Of a stretch of DNA of 64,000 bases, positions 1 to 7,488 are shown one piece after another; the first letter of the stretch is position 1, and the number at the start of each line of letters is the position of its first letter. Source of the DNA: Haloarcula pellucida (lineage in GTDB: Archaea > Halobacteriota > Halobacteria > Halobacteriales > Haloarculaceae); NCBI RefSeq assembly GCF_014647235.1, contig NZ_BMOU01000005.1:310379-374378 (forward strand), in the 5' to 3' direction. A program made the translations under genes and the position numbers. A model generated the notes under the pieces. The model was not told where the DNA came from. It was given only the letters and a program-made list of their open reading frames with translations, and did not search any database.

Positions 1-275
1 TCGCGGTCGCCGCCCGCCCACGGGTCCTCGTGGGCGAGTTGGCGAGTGAGCCGGAGTCCCTCGTAGATGAGTTGTACGCCGGCGGCGCGGTCGGCGTCGC
101 CGTCGGCGGGGTCGGTGGGATGCTCTCTGGCGGCGCTGGCGCTGACCAGCGTCAGCACGCCGGGCGAGAGCGAGGCGTCGTCGAGGCGTGCCGTGATGCG
201 TTCGCGGAGACGTTCGGGCTCGACGTCGTCGACCGCCGCCAGCGCGGCTTGGCGGACCGCCGCCACTTCCTCCAT
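1..275 (-). CDS. Conserved haloarchaeal protein, N-terminal part (runs off the window)
   Basis: The minus strand opens with ATG at 275 and stays open for 91 codons to the window edge, so the C-terminus is missing. The protein begins MEEVAAVRQAAL and continues with an alpha-helical, Ala/Arg/Asp-rich sequence containing a DRAAGVQLIYEGLRLTR segment. I recognise this as a family of unknown function confined to halophilic archaea, but I cannot name a reaction. It is divergent from the crotonase gene, whose start is 60 bp away, so the two share a short promoter region. The plus-strand reading of the same DNA gives only a low-complexity in-frame extension of the crotonase and is not a better explanation. 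Confidence 0.6.
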   Translation of the reverse strand, partial: MEEVAAVRQAALAAVDDVEPERLRERITARLDDASLSPGVLTLVSASAAREHPTDPADGDADRAAGVQLIYEGLRLTRQLAHEDPWAGGDR

Positions 276-335
276 TGGTGTGACCTAGCGGCGGCAAGGG
301 CAAAGACCTTTGGAAACAGCGGAGTCAGACAGCGC

Positions 336-1040
336 ATGGTCCGAACGACGGCCGAGGGTGACGTTCGGGTGCTGACACTCGACCGACCAGACCGACGCAA
401 CGCCCTCGACCACGAGGCGCTCGGCGAGTTGGAGACGGCAGTCGCCGAAGCGACAGAACCGGTCGTCTACCTCCAGGGCGCTGGCGAGGCGTTCTGTGCC
501 GGCGCGGACTTAGACGTAGTCGAGACGCTGGACGCCGAGGGTGCCGGCGAGTTCGCGGCGCTGGGACAGCGTGTCGCGACCACCATCGAGCAGTACGACG
601 GCGCGGTCGTGGCCGGCGTCGACGGGGCGGCCCGCGGCGGCGGCGTCGAACTGGCGCTGGCCTGTGACCTCCGGGTGGCGACGCCGGATGCGACGTTCGC
701 GGAGACGGGCGTCAAACTCGGTCTGTTCGGCGCGTGGGGCGGCACGGGACGGCTCCCCAGAATCGTCGGCGAGGGCGAGGCGCTGGACCTCGCGCTGTCG
801 GGTCGCACCGTCGACGCCGAGACGGCTCTGCGGATGGGACTGGTCTCGCGGGTCGTCTCCGACCCACGAGCGGTCGCCGACGAGGTGGCCGCCGTCGACC
901 GCGGGGCACTGAGAGAACTGAAGGCGCGGATGCGCGACGCGTCGGACCAGCAGACGTTAGAGGACCGCGAGCAGGCGGCGTTCGCGCGACTGGTCGAGAC
1001 CGCCGACTTCGGAAGCGCCGCTGCCCACGACGGCGAGTAG
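336..1040 (+). CDS. Crotonase/enoyl-CoA hydratase family protein, one catalytic Glu missing
   Basis: A 234-residue crotonase-fold protein, a little shorter than the usual 255-260. Family landmarks are the CoA-binding FCAGADLD segment (about residues 53-60), the oxyanion-hole region GGGVELA (101-107) and GLFGAWGGTGRLPR (129-142). ATG at 336 is preferred over the GTG at 30, because residues encoded upstream do not look like crotonase and overlap a divergent gene. By alignment to rat mitochondrial enoyl-CoA hydratase, the Glu144 equivalent is present (E105). The Glu164 position, normally in a QPE-type motif, falls on Gly125 in ETGVKLG. Classical syn-hydration is therefore doubtful; isomerase, thioesterase or another crotonase chemistry is possible. 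It stands alone, with no beta-oxidation partners nearby. Confidence 0.88.
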   Translation: MVRTTAEGDVRVLTLDRPDRRNALDHEALGELETAVAEATEPVVYLQGAGEAFCAGADLDVVETLDAEGAGEFAALGQRVATTIEQYDGAVVAGVDGAARGGGVELALACDLRVATPDATFAETGVKLGLFGAWGGTGRLPRIVGEGEALDLALSGRTVDAETALRMGLVSRVVSDPRAVADEVAAVDRGALRELKARMRDASDQQTLEDREQAAFARLVETADFGSAAAHDGE

Positions 1041-1106
1041 CGCGTCGGCGGTCGGGACCCGCCCGCCGGAACGAGATTTATAGTCACGCATCACCTAGCG
1101 GGGTGC

Positions 1107-3080
1107 GTGAACCGCACGGCAGCGCTCGACGCCGTCGTCTTCGGGGTAGACATCCAGAGCGGCGACGTGCGCGGTGACGCCCCCTCCTACGCGTTGGTGG
1201 TGTTCGACGGCGAAGAGATAGCGCGGGACGTGGTGTCGCGGCGGAAGCTCCGGCGCCTCGTCGACGACGAGGAGCCGGACATCCTCGCGACGGACAACAT
1301 GTACGAACTGGCGGCCGACAAGGACCAGTTGGTCCACTTGCTGGGCAGCCTCCCCGACGAGACGAAACTCGTACAGGTGACCGGCGACGAGCGCCCGGAA
1401 CCGCTCTCGCGGGTCGCCAAGCGCCACGGCGTGCCCTACGGAAAGAAGCCCATGAAGGAAGCGGAGGCCGCGGCCCGACTCGCCGCCGCGAACGTCGGAC
1501 AGGAGGTGTCGGCCTTTACCGACACGACCGAAGTGAAAGTCTCGCGCGGCCGCTCGACCGGAAAGGGTGGCTGGTCCGAGGACCGGTACACCCGCCGCAT
1601 CCACGGCGCCGTCAAGAAGCAGGCCCGCGAGGTCGAGTCCGAACTCGACGGCGCAGGACTGGCGTACGAACGCGACGTGACAGAGAAGTACGGCGGCTTC
1701 TCCAGCGCCGTCTTCCGCGTCCAGGCCCGGCCACAGGACATCCCCGTCTCGACACACCGCTCGGGCGACACGCGCGTCGAGATAGAGCGGGTCCGCCGGG
1801 ACGGCATCGAGTTCCGGCCGCTGGCGAAGCGCCGGGACCACGTCGTCGTCGGCGTCGACCCCGGCACCACCACCGCGGTCGCCATCGTCGGGTTAGACGG
1901 CGAGGTGCTGGACGTCTACTCCTCCCGGACGAACGACCGGGCCGACGTCATCGAGTGGATAATCGAACGCGGGCGGCCGGTCGTCGTCGCCGCCGACGTG
2001 ACGCCGATGCCCGAGACAGTCGAGAAGTTCCGCCGGTCGTTCGACGCCGCCGGGTGGGAACCCGAACGCGACCTGCCCGTCGACGAGAAGAAACACCGGA
2101 CCCGCGAGGAGGCCTACGACAACGACCACGAACGGGACGCGATGGCGGCGGCGCTGTACGCCTTCGACCACCACGAGAGCCAGTTCGACCGCGTGGCCGG
2201 GAAGGTCCCCCCGCAGCACGAGGTCGGCCCGGTCGTCGCCCGCGTCGTCGCCGGCGACGAGTCCGTCGAGTCGGTGCTTCGCGACATCGAGGGCGACGAC
2301 GAGAGCGAAGCGGAGTCGACTAGCCACCAGCCACGCGAGTTGAGCGACGAGGAGAAGGAGATCAAACGGCTGGAGGCCCGCATCGACCGCCTCGAATCCC
2401 ACGTCGACGACCTGAAAGACACGATCCAGCAGAAAGACGAGCAGTTACGCGAGAAGGACAAGCAACTGGAGAAGGCCAGACAGGAGGGCCGCCGGGAGGT
2501 CCGCAAGGACCGCGAGGTCACCAGACTCGAACGGCGTAACGAGGCCCTCGAACGGAAAGTCGAGGACGAACAGGCGAAACGCGAGGAACTGGCGGGGAAA
2601 CTCGACCGCTTGAAGTCGCTGTGGAAACTCGACCACTCGAACTTCGCCGACGTCGCCGACGAACGGGACGGACTGGTGCCCGTCAAGGTCGTCGAGCAGT
2701 TCACCCGCGACGCCATCGAGGCCGCCGACGAGCAGTTCGGCCTCGTGGCCGGCGACGTCGTCATGCTCCGGGACGCCTCCGGCGCGGGGCGGTCGACGGC
2801 GAAGCGCCTCGCCGAGGCCGACCCCCGCGTCGTCCTGCGCGACGGCAACCTCTCGGACGCCGCCGACGAGGTGCTGTTCGACCACGACGTCCCGGTCGCG
2901 CCCGTCGAGATGGTCACCGTACAGGAGATAGACGAACTCGCCATCGCTCGCGAGGCAGAGGTCGAGGCCGCCATCGCCGACTGGGAGGACCGGGCGGAAG
3001 ACCGGGAGCAAGCACAGAAGGCGGAGATGGTCGACCAGATAATCAGCGAACACCGGGCCGACAGGCCGGTGGAGGACTAG
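1107..3080 (+). CDS. DUF460 RNase H-fold coiled-coil protein
   Basis: A 657-residue archaeal protein of the DUF460 type. The N-terminal part has an RNase H-like start (FGVDIQSG, residue 12 onward). A second RNase H-like domain begins with VVVGVDPGTTTAVAI (about 246-260), and its last acidic cluster, DNDHERDAMAAALYA, lies around 338-352. This is followed by a charged coiled coil (about 400-500) and a C-terminal domain. The DPGTTT and DxxHERDA motifs resemble Holliday-junction-resolvase-like folds of the RuvC/YqgF superfamily. The function is unknown; a nucleic-acid role is inference from the fold. Start is GTG at 1107, 66 bp after the crotonase stop. No co-directional partner follows closely. 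Confidence 0.88.
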   Translation: MNRTAALDAVVFGVDIQSGDVRGDAPSYALVVFDGEEIARDVVSRRKLRRLVDDEEPDILATDNMYELAADKDQLVHLLGSLPDETKLVQVTGDERPEPLSRVAKRHGVPYGKKPMKEAEAAARLAAANVGQEVSAFTDTTEVKVSRGRSTGKGGWSEDRYTRRIHGAVKKQAREVESELDGAGLAYERDVTEKYGGFSSAVFRVQARPQDIPVSTHRSGDTRVEIERVRRDGIEFRPLAKRRDHVVVGVDPGTTTAVAIVGLDGEVLDVYSSRTNDRADVIEWIIERGRPVVVAADVTPMPETVEKFRRSFDAAGWEPERDLPVDEKKHRTREEAYDNDHERDAMAAALYAFDHHESQFDRVAGKVPPQHEVGPVVARVVAGDESVESVLRDIEGDDESEAESTSHQPRELSDEEKEIKRLEARIDRLESHVDDLKDTIQQKDEQLREKDKQLEKARQEGRREVRKDREVTRLERRNEALERKVEDEQAKREELAGKLDRLKSLWKLDHSNFADVADERDGLVPVKVVEQFTRDAIEAADEQFGLVAGDVVMLRDASGAGRSTAKRLAEADPRVVLRDGNLSDAADEVLFDHDVPVAPVEMVTVQEIDELAIAREAEVEAAIADWEDRAEDREQAQKAEMVDQIISEHRADRPVED

Positions 3081-3193
3081 GGAGTGACTGAGCGAACGCG
3101 ACGGGATGGTGCCGACGGACGTCGTCGAGGAATCCGACGACCGGCCGTCGAGACGGACGGCGGGGCGTGCTTCGCGTTCGGTTTGCGGGCCGC

Positions 3194-3391
3194 TTAGGGC
3201 ATCCCGCCGCCCATCCCCATCCCGAAGGAGGCCAGCAGACTCGTGACGAGGCCGTAGACGACGAGGCCGAGGCCGCCGACGACGAGTGCGATACCGGCCG
3301 CTACGATCGGTTGCTTCCATGCGACGAGGCCGATACCACCGAACAGGACGACGACGCCCGCGATACCGGCGGCACCGAGTTTGTCGAGCAT
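3194..3391 (-). CDS. Small two-helix membrane protein (haloarchaeal, DUF7470-like)
   Basis: A 65-residue protein starting MLDKLGAAG, with two hydrophobic stretches (about 8-24 and 28-52) joined by a short polar turn, and a Gly/Met-rich C-terminus (GMGMGGGMP). I take ATG at 3391, since the nine residues encoded upstream are polar and lack a membrane context. It matches a widespread haloarchaeal family of tiny membrane proteins of unknown function; my assignment to DUF7470 is from memory and unverified. It lies 38 bp upstream of the stop of the SCP-2-like gene on the same strand, so it may be expressed with it. Confidence 0.75.
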   Translation of the reverse strand: MLDKLGAAGIAGVVVLFGGIGLVAWKQPIVAAGIALVVGGLGLVVYGLVTSLLASFGMGMGGGMP

Positions 3392-3429
3392 ACCCGAGTT
3401 CGCCCGGCGGGCGGACAAAAGCCCGTCGG

Positions 3430-3843
3430 TCAGTACTCGAACTCGGTGTCGACGCCCTGTGCTGCGCCGACCATCTCCGCGACGGCGTCCTGTCGGCGCA
3501 GGAGCGTCATCGTATTGCCGGTCACGTCGAAGGTGCCGTTCATCACGGACTCGGAGACGTCGAGGTCACCCTGTAACATCGCCACCCAGGCCTCGTAGGG
3601 CCCGCGGAGCGCGAACTCGTAGTCGGCGTCGCCGTCGACGAGGTGAGCGTCCGTACAGACGCCGTCGCCGATAGTGACCAGGAACCGTATCGGGTCACCG
3701 TCGTAGACGTCGTCGGCCTGAATCTCGAAGCAGAACGTCGCGTCGAAGTCGGCAGCGGCCTCGGCGAAGGCGTCGCGGTCGTTGATCCGGTCGCGCCACG
3801 CCTGCGCCCAGTCGTCGGCCTCGGCGGGCAGCCTGAGAGTCAT
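3430..3843 (-). CDS. SCP-2 sterol-transfer domain protein
   Basis: A 137-residue single-domain protein. The pattern FCFEIQADD...FLVTIGDG...[23 protein letters not shown]...[12 protein letters not shown] is typical of the SCP-2 fold: a beta-sheet with a hydrophobic tunnel, and a conserved G.(L/F).V.G segment near the C-terminus. Family members bind lipids or acyl-CoA; the ligand here is unknown. Haloarchaea lack sterol synthesis, so an acyl-CoA or isoprenoid ligand is more likely than a sterol. It ends 38 bp before the small membrane-protein gene on the same strand and is divergent from aIF1A. Confidence 0.82.
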   Translation of the reverse strand: MTLRLPAEADDWAQAWRDRINDRDAFAEAAADFDATFCFEIQADDVYDGDPIRFLVTIGDGVCTDAHLVDGDADYEFALRGPYEAWVAMLQGDLDVSESVMNGTFDVTGNTMTLLRRQDAVAEMVGAAQGVDTEFEY

Positions 3844-3949
3844 GCGCGGCGCTTACGGTGGCCAGACCTTGTGCCTTACCACTCGGGCGTCTCGCTTGGC
3901 GACGGGCAATCGTACAAAACTTAACCCTCCCGGGGCCGAACACTCAGCT

Positions 3950-4237
3950 ATGAGCGACAACGAGGGCCGGAAAGACCTGCGGATGCCGGACGACGACGAG
4001 GTGTTCGCCGTCGTCACGAACATGCTCGGCGCGAATCGCGTGAAAGTACGCTGTATGGACGGCGTCGAACGCACAGCCCGGATTCCCGGCAAGATGCAAA
4101 AGCGTATCTGGATCCGCGAGGACGACGTCGTCCTCGTCGAACCGTGGGACTGGCAAGACGAGAAAGCAGACATCACGTGGCGCTACGAGAAGCAAGACGC
4201 TGACCAGCTCCGCGAGGAGGGCCACATCAAGGAGTAG
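3950..4237 (+). CDS. eif1A: Translation initiation factor aIF1A
   Basis: A 95-residue protein with the S1-like OB fold of eIF1[29 protein letters not shown] followed by [26 protein letters not shown]. It binds the A site of the small ribosomal subunit and promotes start-codon selection. The ATG at 3950 matches the usual archaeal N-terminus. A TATA-like AAACTTAA box lies about 30 bp upstream (near 3917). It is the first gene of the run aIF1A-rio1-KH protein, a set linked to small-subunit initiation and maturation in many archaea. Length and sequence are normal. Confidence 0.96.
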   Translation: MSDNEGRKDLRMPDDDEVFAVVTNMLGANRVKVRCMDGVERTARIPGKMQKRIWIREDDVVLVEPWDWQDEKADITWRYEKQDADQLREEGHIKE

Positions 4238-4279
4238 CGCCGTAATGCACCGCGCCACAGCCTCGACGGAGGCCCAGAC

Positions 4280-5218
4280 GTGAGCGACAGCGAGGCGGAG
4301 TTCGGGCTGCTCGAAACCGACGAGGCCGAGGGCGTCGGCGACGAGTGGGAGGAGATCGACGTCTCCGACACCGAGGCCGACCGCATCGCCAGAAAGCGGG
4401 ACCGCGAGTTCAGCGAGTTCCGGAAACGCATCAAGGACGCCGACCAGTTCAAGGTCGAGGCCAGCGTCTTCGACGACGCCACCTACGGCGCGCTGTACAA
4501 ACTGGTGCAGGACGGCCACATCGACGCCTTCGGCGGCCCCATCTCGACGGGGAAAGAAGCAAACGTCTACACCGCGCTCTCGGGCGACGAGGAGGTAGCG
4601 GTGAAGGTGTACCGCATCAACGCCTCCGATTTCAAGGACATGCGGGGGTATCTGGACGGCGACCCCCGGTTCGAGGGCATCGGCTCGGACAAGAAGAAAG
4701 TCGTCACCGCGTGGGTCCGCAAGGAGTCCTCGAACCTCAAGCGCGCCCGCCGCGCGGGCGTTCGCACGCCCGAACCCATCGCCGTCGAGCGCAACGTCCT
4801 CGTGATGGAGTATCTGGGCACCGAGGAGGGCCGGGCCAAACGGCTGAACGAAGTCCACATCGAGAACCCCGAGACGGCCTACGAGGTCGTCAAGGAGTAC
4901 GTCCGCCGTCTCTACGACGCCGGCCTCGTCCACGGGGACCTCTCGGAGTACAACGTCGTCTTCCACGAGGGGCAACTGTACATCATCGATTTGGGGCAGG
5001 CGGTCACCATCCACCACCCCAACGCCGACGAGTTCCTCGAACGGGACTGCCGGAACGTCGCGAACTTCTTCGCCCGGCAGGGCGTCGACGCCACGCCCGA
5101 CGAGCTGCTCGCCTACGTCAAGGAGTACGCGACGCCGAAAGACGACGACGACACCGCACCCGGCAGCGACGACGACGCCGTTCCGCAGGGGACGCCCGAG
5201 GACCGACGCGAGGACTAA
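4280..5218 (+). CDS. rio1: RIO1-type atypical protein kinase/ATPase
   Basis: A 312-residue RIO kinase. Visible motifs are the ATP-binding loop STGKEANVY (about 89-97), the catalytic Lys in VAVKVY (K109), HGDLSEYN with the catalytic Asp220 and Asn225, and the metal-binding Asp237 in IIDLGQA. These residues are intact, so it should be active. RIO1 uses ATP hydrolysis in late small-subunit ribosome maturation. The start is GTG at 4280, 42 bp after aIF1A. The C-terminus is an acidic tail rich in Asp. In this genome a large hairpin repeat separates it from the downstream KH-domain gene. Confidence 0.95.
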   Translation: MSDSEAEFGLLETDEAEGVGDEWEEIDVSDTEADRIARKRDREFSEFRKRIKDADQFKVEASVFDDATYGALYKLVQDGHIDAFGGPISTGKEANVYTALSGDEEVAVKVYRINASDFKDMRGYLDGDPRFEGIGSDKKKVVTAWVRKESSNLKRARRAGVRTPEPIAVERNVLVMEYLGTEEGRAKRLNEVHIENPETAYEVVKEYVRRLYDAGLVHGDLSEYNVVFHEGQLYIIDLGQAVTIHHPNADEFLERDCRNVANFFARQGVDATPDELLAYVKEYATPKDDDDTAPGSDDDAVPQGTPEDRRED

Positions 5219-5264
5219 CCGAGACGTTCTCCAGCGACCGCATGACGGCCCGGAGACGAGATAC

Positions 5265-5376
5265 GGGTGGGACTGAAAGGGGCCGGACGCTCGTCGCCGC
5301 CCCGAGGAAGCAAGCACGCGAGCGAAGCGAGCGCGCACAGCGACTCGCGGCGGTACGAGCGTCCGGGGGCTTTCTG
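5265..5376. repeat. Long hairpin element between rio1 and the KH-protein gene
   Basis: An inverted repeat of about 110 bp. CCGGACGCTCGT (5283-5294) pairs perfectly with ACGAGCGTCCGG (5355-5366). The stem continues inward with CGCCGC (5295-5300) against GCGGCG (5347-5352), leaving a 2-nt GT bulge. Outside it, GAAAG (5275-5279) pairs with CTTTC (5370-5374) across a symmetric GGG/GGG internal loop. The left flank is GTGGGACT and the right flank is TGGTGG. No protein is encoded. The left end GTGGGACTGAAAGGGGC and right end GGGGGCTTTCTGG look to me like recurrent haloarchaeal intergenic motifs, unverified. It could be a processing site, an attenuator, or a mobile hairpin element. Confidence 0.75.
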
Positions 5377-5467
5377 GTGGTTTGCAGTCGGCTGTTCGTC
5401 CGGAGACACCGCCGAGACTAGACGCCGAAGTCTTAAACAGGCAGAACCCCGTACTCCGAAGCATATT

Positions 5468-6016
5468 ATGAAACACGTGAAGATTCCGCAGGACCGAATC
5501 GGCGTGCTGATCGGCGAAGGTGGTGAGACCATGCGCGAAATCGAAGAGCGGGCGGAAGTCCGTCTGGACATCGACTCCGAGGACGGGACCGTCAAGGTCG
5601 AGTCCGTCGGCGACCCCGTGACCGCGCTGAAGGGGCCGGACATCGTGAAGGCCATCGGCCGCGGGTTCGCGCCCGAGGACGCGCTGGCGCTGCTCGAAGA
5701 CGACATGATGATGTTCGAGATGATCGACATCGAGGCCGCCGCCCGCAACAAGAACGACCTCCGTCGCCAGAAGGGCCGACTCATCGGCGAGGGCGGGCGG
5801 ACCCGGGAACTCATGCAGGAACTGACCGGCGCCGCCGTCGTCATCTACGGGTCGACGCTGGGTATCATCGGCGGCCCCGAACAGGTCGACGCGGTCCGCG
5901 AGGCCGCCGAGATGCTGCTCGACGGCGCACCCCACGGCTCCGTCTACTCGTTCCTCGAACGCAAACACAACGAGATGAAACACAAGGGACTGGAGTACCA
6001 CCAGTTCACCGGGTGA
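5468..6016 (+). CDS. KH-domain RNA-binding protein, Dim2/Pno1-like
   Basis: A 182-residue protein with two KH domains. The first (about 1-60) carries the GxxG loop as IGEGG in RIGVLIGEGGETMREI. The second (about 100-165) has a second GEGG in RLIGEGGRTRELMQELTGA. This is the archaeal counterpart of Dim2/Pno1, which binds the 3' end region of small-subunit rRNA and works with RIO1 and aIF1A in ribosome maturation or initiation. ATG at 5468 follows an AAGCATATT sequence. The in-frame DNA upstream is the hairpin repeat and is not credible coding sequence. It is separated from rio1 by 249 bp. Confidence 0.93.
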   Translation: MKHVKIPQDRIGVLIGEGGETMREIEERAEVRLDIDSEDGTVKVESVGDPVTALKGPDIVKAIGRGFAPEDALALLEDDMMMFEMIDIEAAARNKNDLRRQKGRLIGEGGRTRELMQELTGAAVVIYGSTLGIIGGPEQVDAVREAAEMLLDGAPHGSVYSFLERKHNEMKHKGLEYHQFTG

Positions 6017-6094
6017 GCGGGCGACGCGGCTTTTTCCTCCCGTTCGGGCGTAACATATAACGCCGCGGGCCGTCAACGATAGCGGAGAACGACC

Positions 6095-7150
6095 GTGTCA
6101 GACGACAGCGACGGCGCCGGCGGGACCGACACCGGCCAGAGCGTCGGCGACGTGATGGACCGGCTGGAACGGCTTCGGGCCGAGGACGAAGAGCGCTCGG
6201 AGACGGTCTCGGAGGGCGTCCTGCTGGACCAGTTGCGCGAGGTCGAACAGCGTCTGCTGGCCTTCGGGGAGGCGCTCGGCGGCGACCCCGAGGACGTGAC
6301 GGACCTCCCCTTTACCGAGGAGGCCGGCCTCGATCACATGCCCGAACCGCTGTACGTCCGCCACGACACGGCGATGCTGAATCAGGTCACCTCGTGGCTG
6401 TTACAAGACCAGCACATCGGCCTCGTGAGCCCCTACGGGACCGGGAAGTCGGCGTTCCGCGAAATCGTCCTGCGGGACCTCTCGAAGCACGACGACTTCG
6501 TCGTGACGCATCTGGACAATCCCCGAGAGACGACGGCGCGGGCGCTGTACCAGACGGTGCTCGAAGCGGCCTACGCCGCCGGCTTCTCGGTCGACTTCGG
6601 ACACTACTCGCAGGTGCGCAACGGCATCCCGTGGGCGACGGCGGAGGCGAAGACGGCGGTCCGTGAAATCGTCGAGCGGGTGCGCGAACACGGGAAGACG
6701 CTCCTGTTGGTCGTCGACGAGATAGAGGTGCTGGAGGCTGACCTGCTCTCGCCGTTGCAGGTGGCCGGCGACGCCGGCGTCCGTCTGTTCCTGACCGGGA
6801 CCCCCGAGGGGAAACGCCGGGTCGCAGAGATTCGCGGGACGCTCGACTCCCGACTGCGCTACTACGAGGGCATCGAACCGTTCTCCCCGGACGACGTCGC
6901 GGAGTACGTCGCTCGCTCGCTGGCGTACTTCCGCGGAGAACCGTACGACGGCGAGACCCCGGACCAGTTCACTCGGGCCGCGATAGCGGACATCCACGAG
7001 CGAACCGAGGGGGTCCCCCGAGAGGTGCGCATCGAGTGCCGCGAGTTGTTCACGCGGGCGGCGTTCGTCTGGTACCGCACCGGACAGGACGTCGACCGGA
7101 TACAGGTGACGCCGGAACTGCGCCACCGGCGGTTCGGGATGGGGCACTGA
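6095..7150 (+). CDS. AAA/ORC-like ATPase (orphan)
   Basis: A 351-residue P-loop ATPase. Walker A is SPYGTGKSAF (from residue 112), Walker B is LLLVVDEIE (about 204-212), followed by a sensor-like FLTGTP and an arginine-rich SRLRYYEGIEPFSPDDV segment. The C-terminal ~100 residues look like a helical lid and possibly a winged helix. The overall order resembles ORC1/CDC6 or ExeA-type AAA proteins, but the N-terminal 80 residues are a charged helical region unlike Cdc6. I cannot assign a substrate. The start is GTG at 6095, 78 bp after the KH gene. It could be read through from that gene. Confidence 0.8.
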   Translation: MSDDSDGAGGTDTGQSVGDVMDRLERLRAEDEERSETVSEGVLLDQLREVEQRLLAFGEALGGDPEDVTDLPFTEEAGLDHMPEPLYVRHDTAMLNQVTSWLLQDQHIGLVSPYGTGKSAFREIVLRDLSKHDDFVVTHLDNPRETTARALYQTVLEAAYAAGFSVDFGHYSQVRNGIPWATAEAKTAVREIVERVREHGKTLLLVVDEIEVLEADLLSPLQVAGDAGVRLFLTGTPEGKRRVAEIRGTLDSRLRYYEGIEPFSPDDVAEYVARSLAYFRGEPYDGETPDQFTRAAIADIHERTEGVPREVRIECRELFTRAAFVWYRTGQDVDRIQVTPELRHRRFGMGH

Positions 7151-7488
7151 GAAGCGCCGACGCCACGTCAGCCTGATCAGACGCGGGTGATGAACGTCAC
7201 CGCCTCGACTTCGAACGCCGTGTCACAGCGGGACGTACCGACCGACTTCGATGCGAACAGGTCGGTGATGCTGTCGAGGACGCCCACGTGCCCTCCGTGC
7301 GTTCGTTCGGACGAACGCGTGAGGAATCCTCTCGACAGTTCACGCTTACCCGCCCAGACGTCCGAGAGAGACTATTTAAACACACCACGACAGACAGTGC
7401 CACACCGCCGAGAGCGATAGACAGTACGGTGATACATCGTCCGGCAGCAAAAGCATTATATAGAAGCACATTCAATCATCGTCTGACT
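7151..7488 (+). promoter_or_regulatory. Thermosome upstream region with palindrome and TATA box
   Basis: A stretch of 338 bp without a credible gene. It contains a perfect 20-bp palindromic sequence, GCGTTCGTTCGGACGAACGC (7299-7318; 8-bp arms, TCGG centre), a TTTAAA sequence at about 7376 and a clear TATA element TTATATA at 7456-7462, 27 bp before the thermosome ATG. The latter spacing suggests a leaderless or very short-leader transcript. The thermosome is heat-inducible in haloarchaea, so the palindrome is a candidate operator. That role is inference. Short open frames on both strands here are Arg/Ser-rich and look like shadows. Confidence 0.6.

Noticed and set aside
5291-5421. Coding extension of the KH-protein gene through the hairpin (frame open from 5267)
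   Set aside because: The residues are low-complexity and shadow the hairpin; the family start is the ATG at 5468.
7197-7475. Minus-strand open frame upstream of the thermosome gene
   Set aside because: It runs through the thermosome TATA box and palindrome, is basic, and resembles no family.
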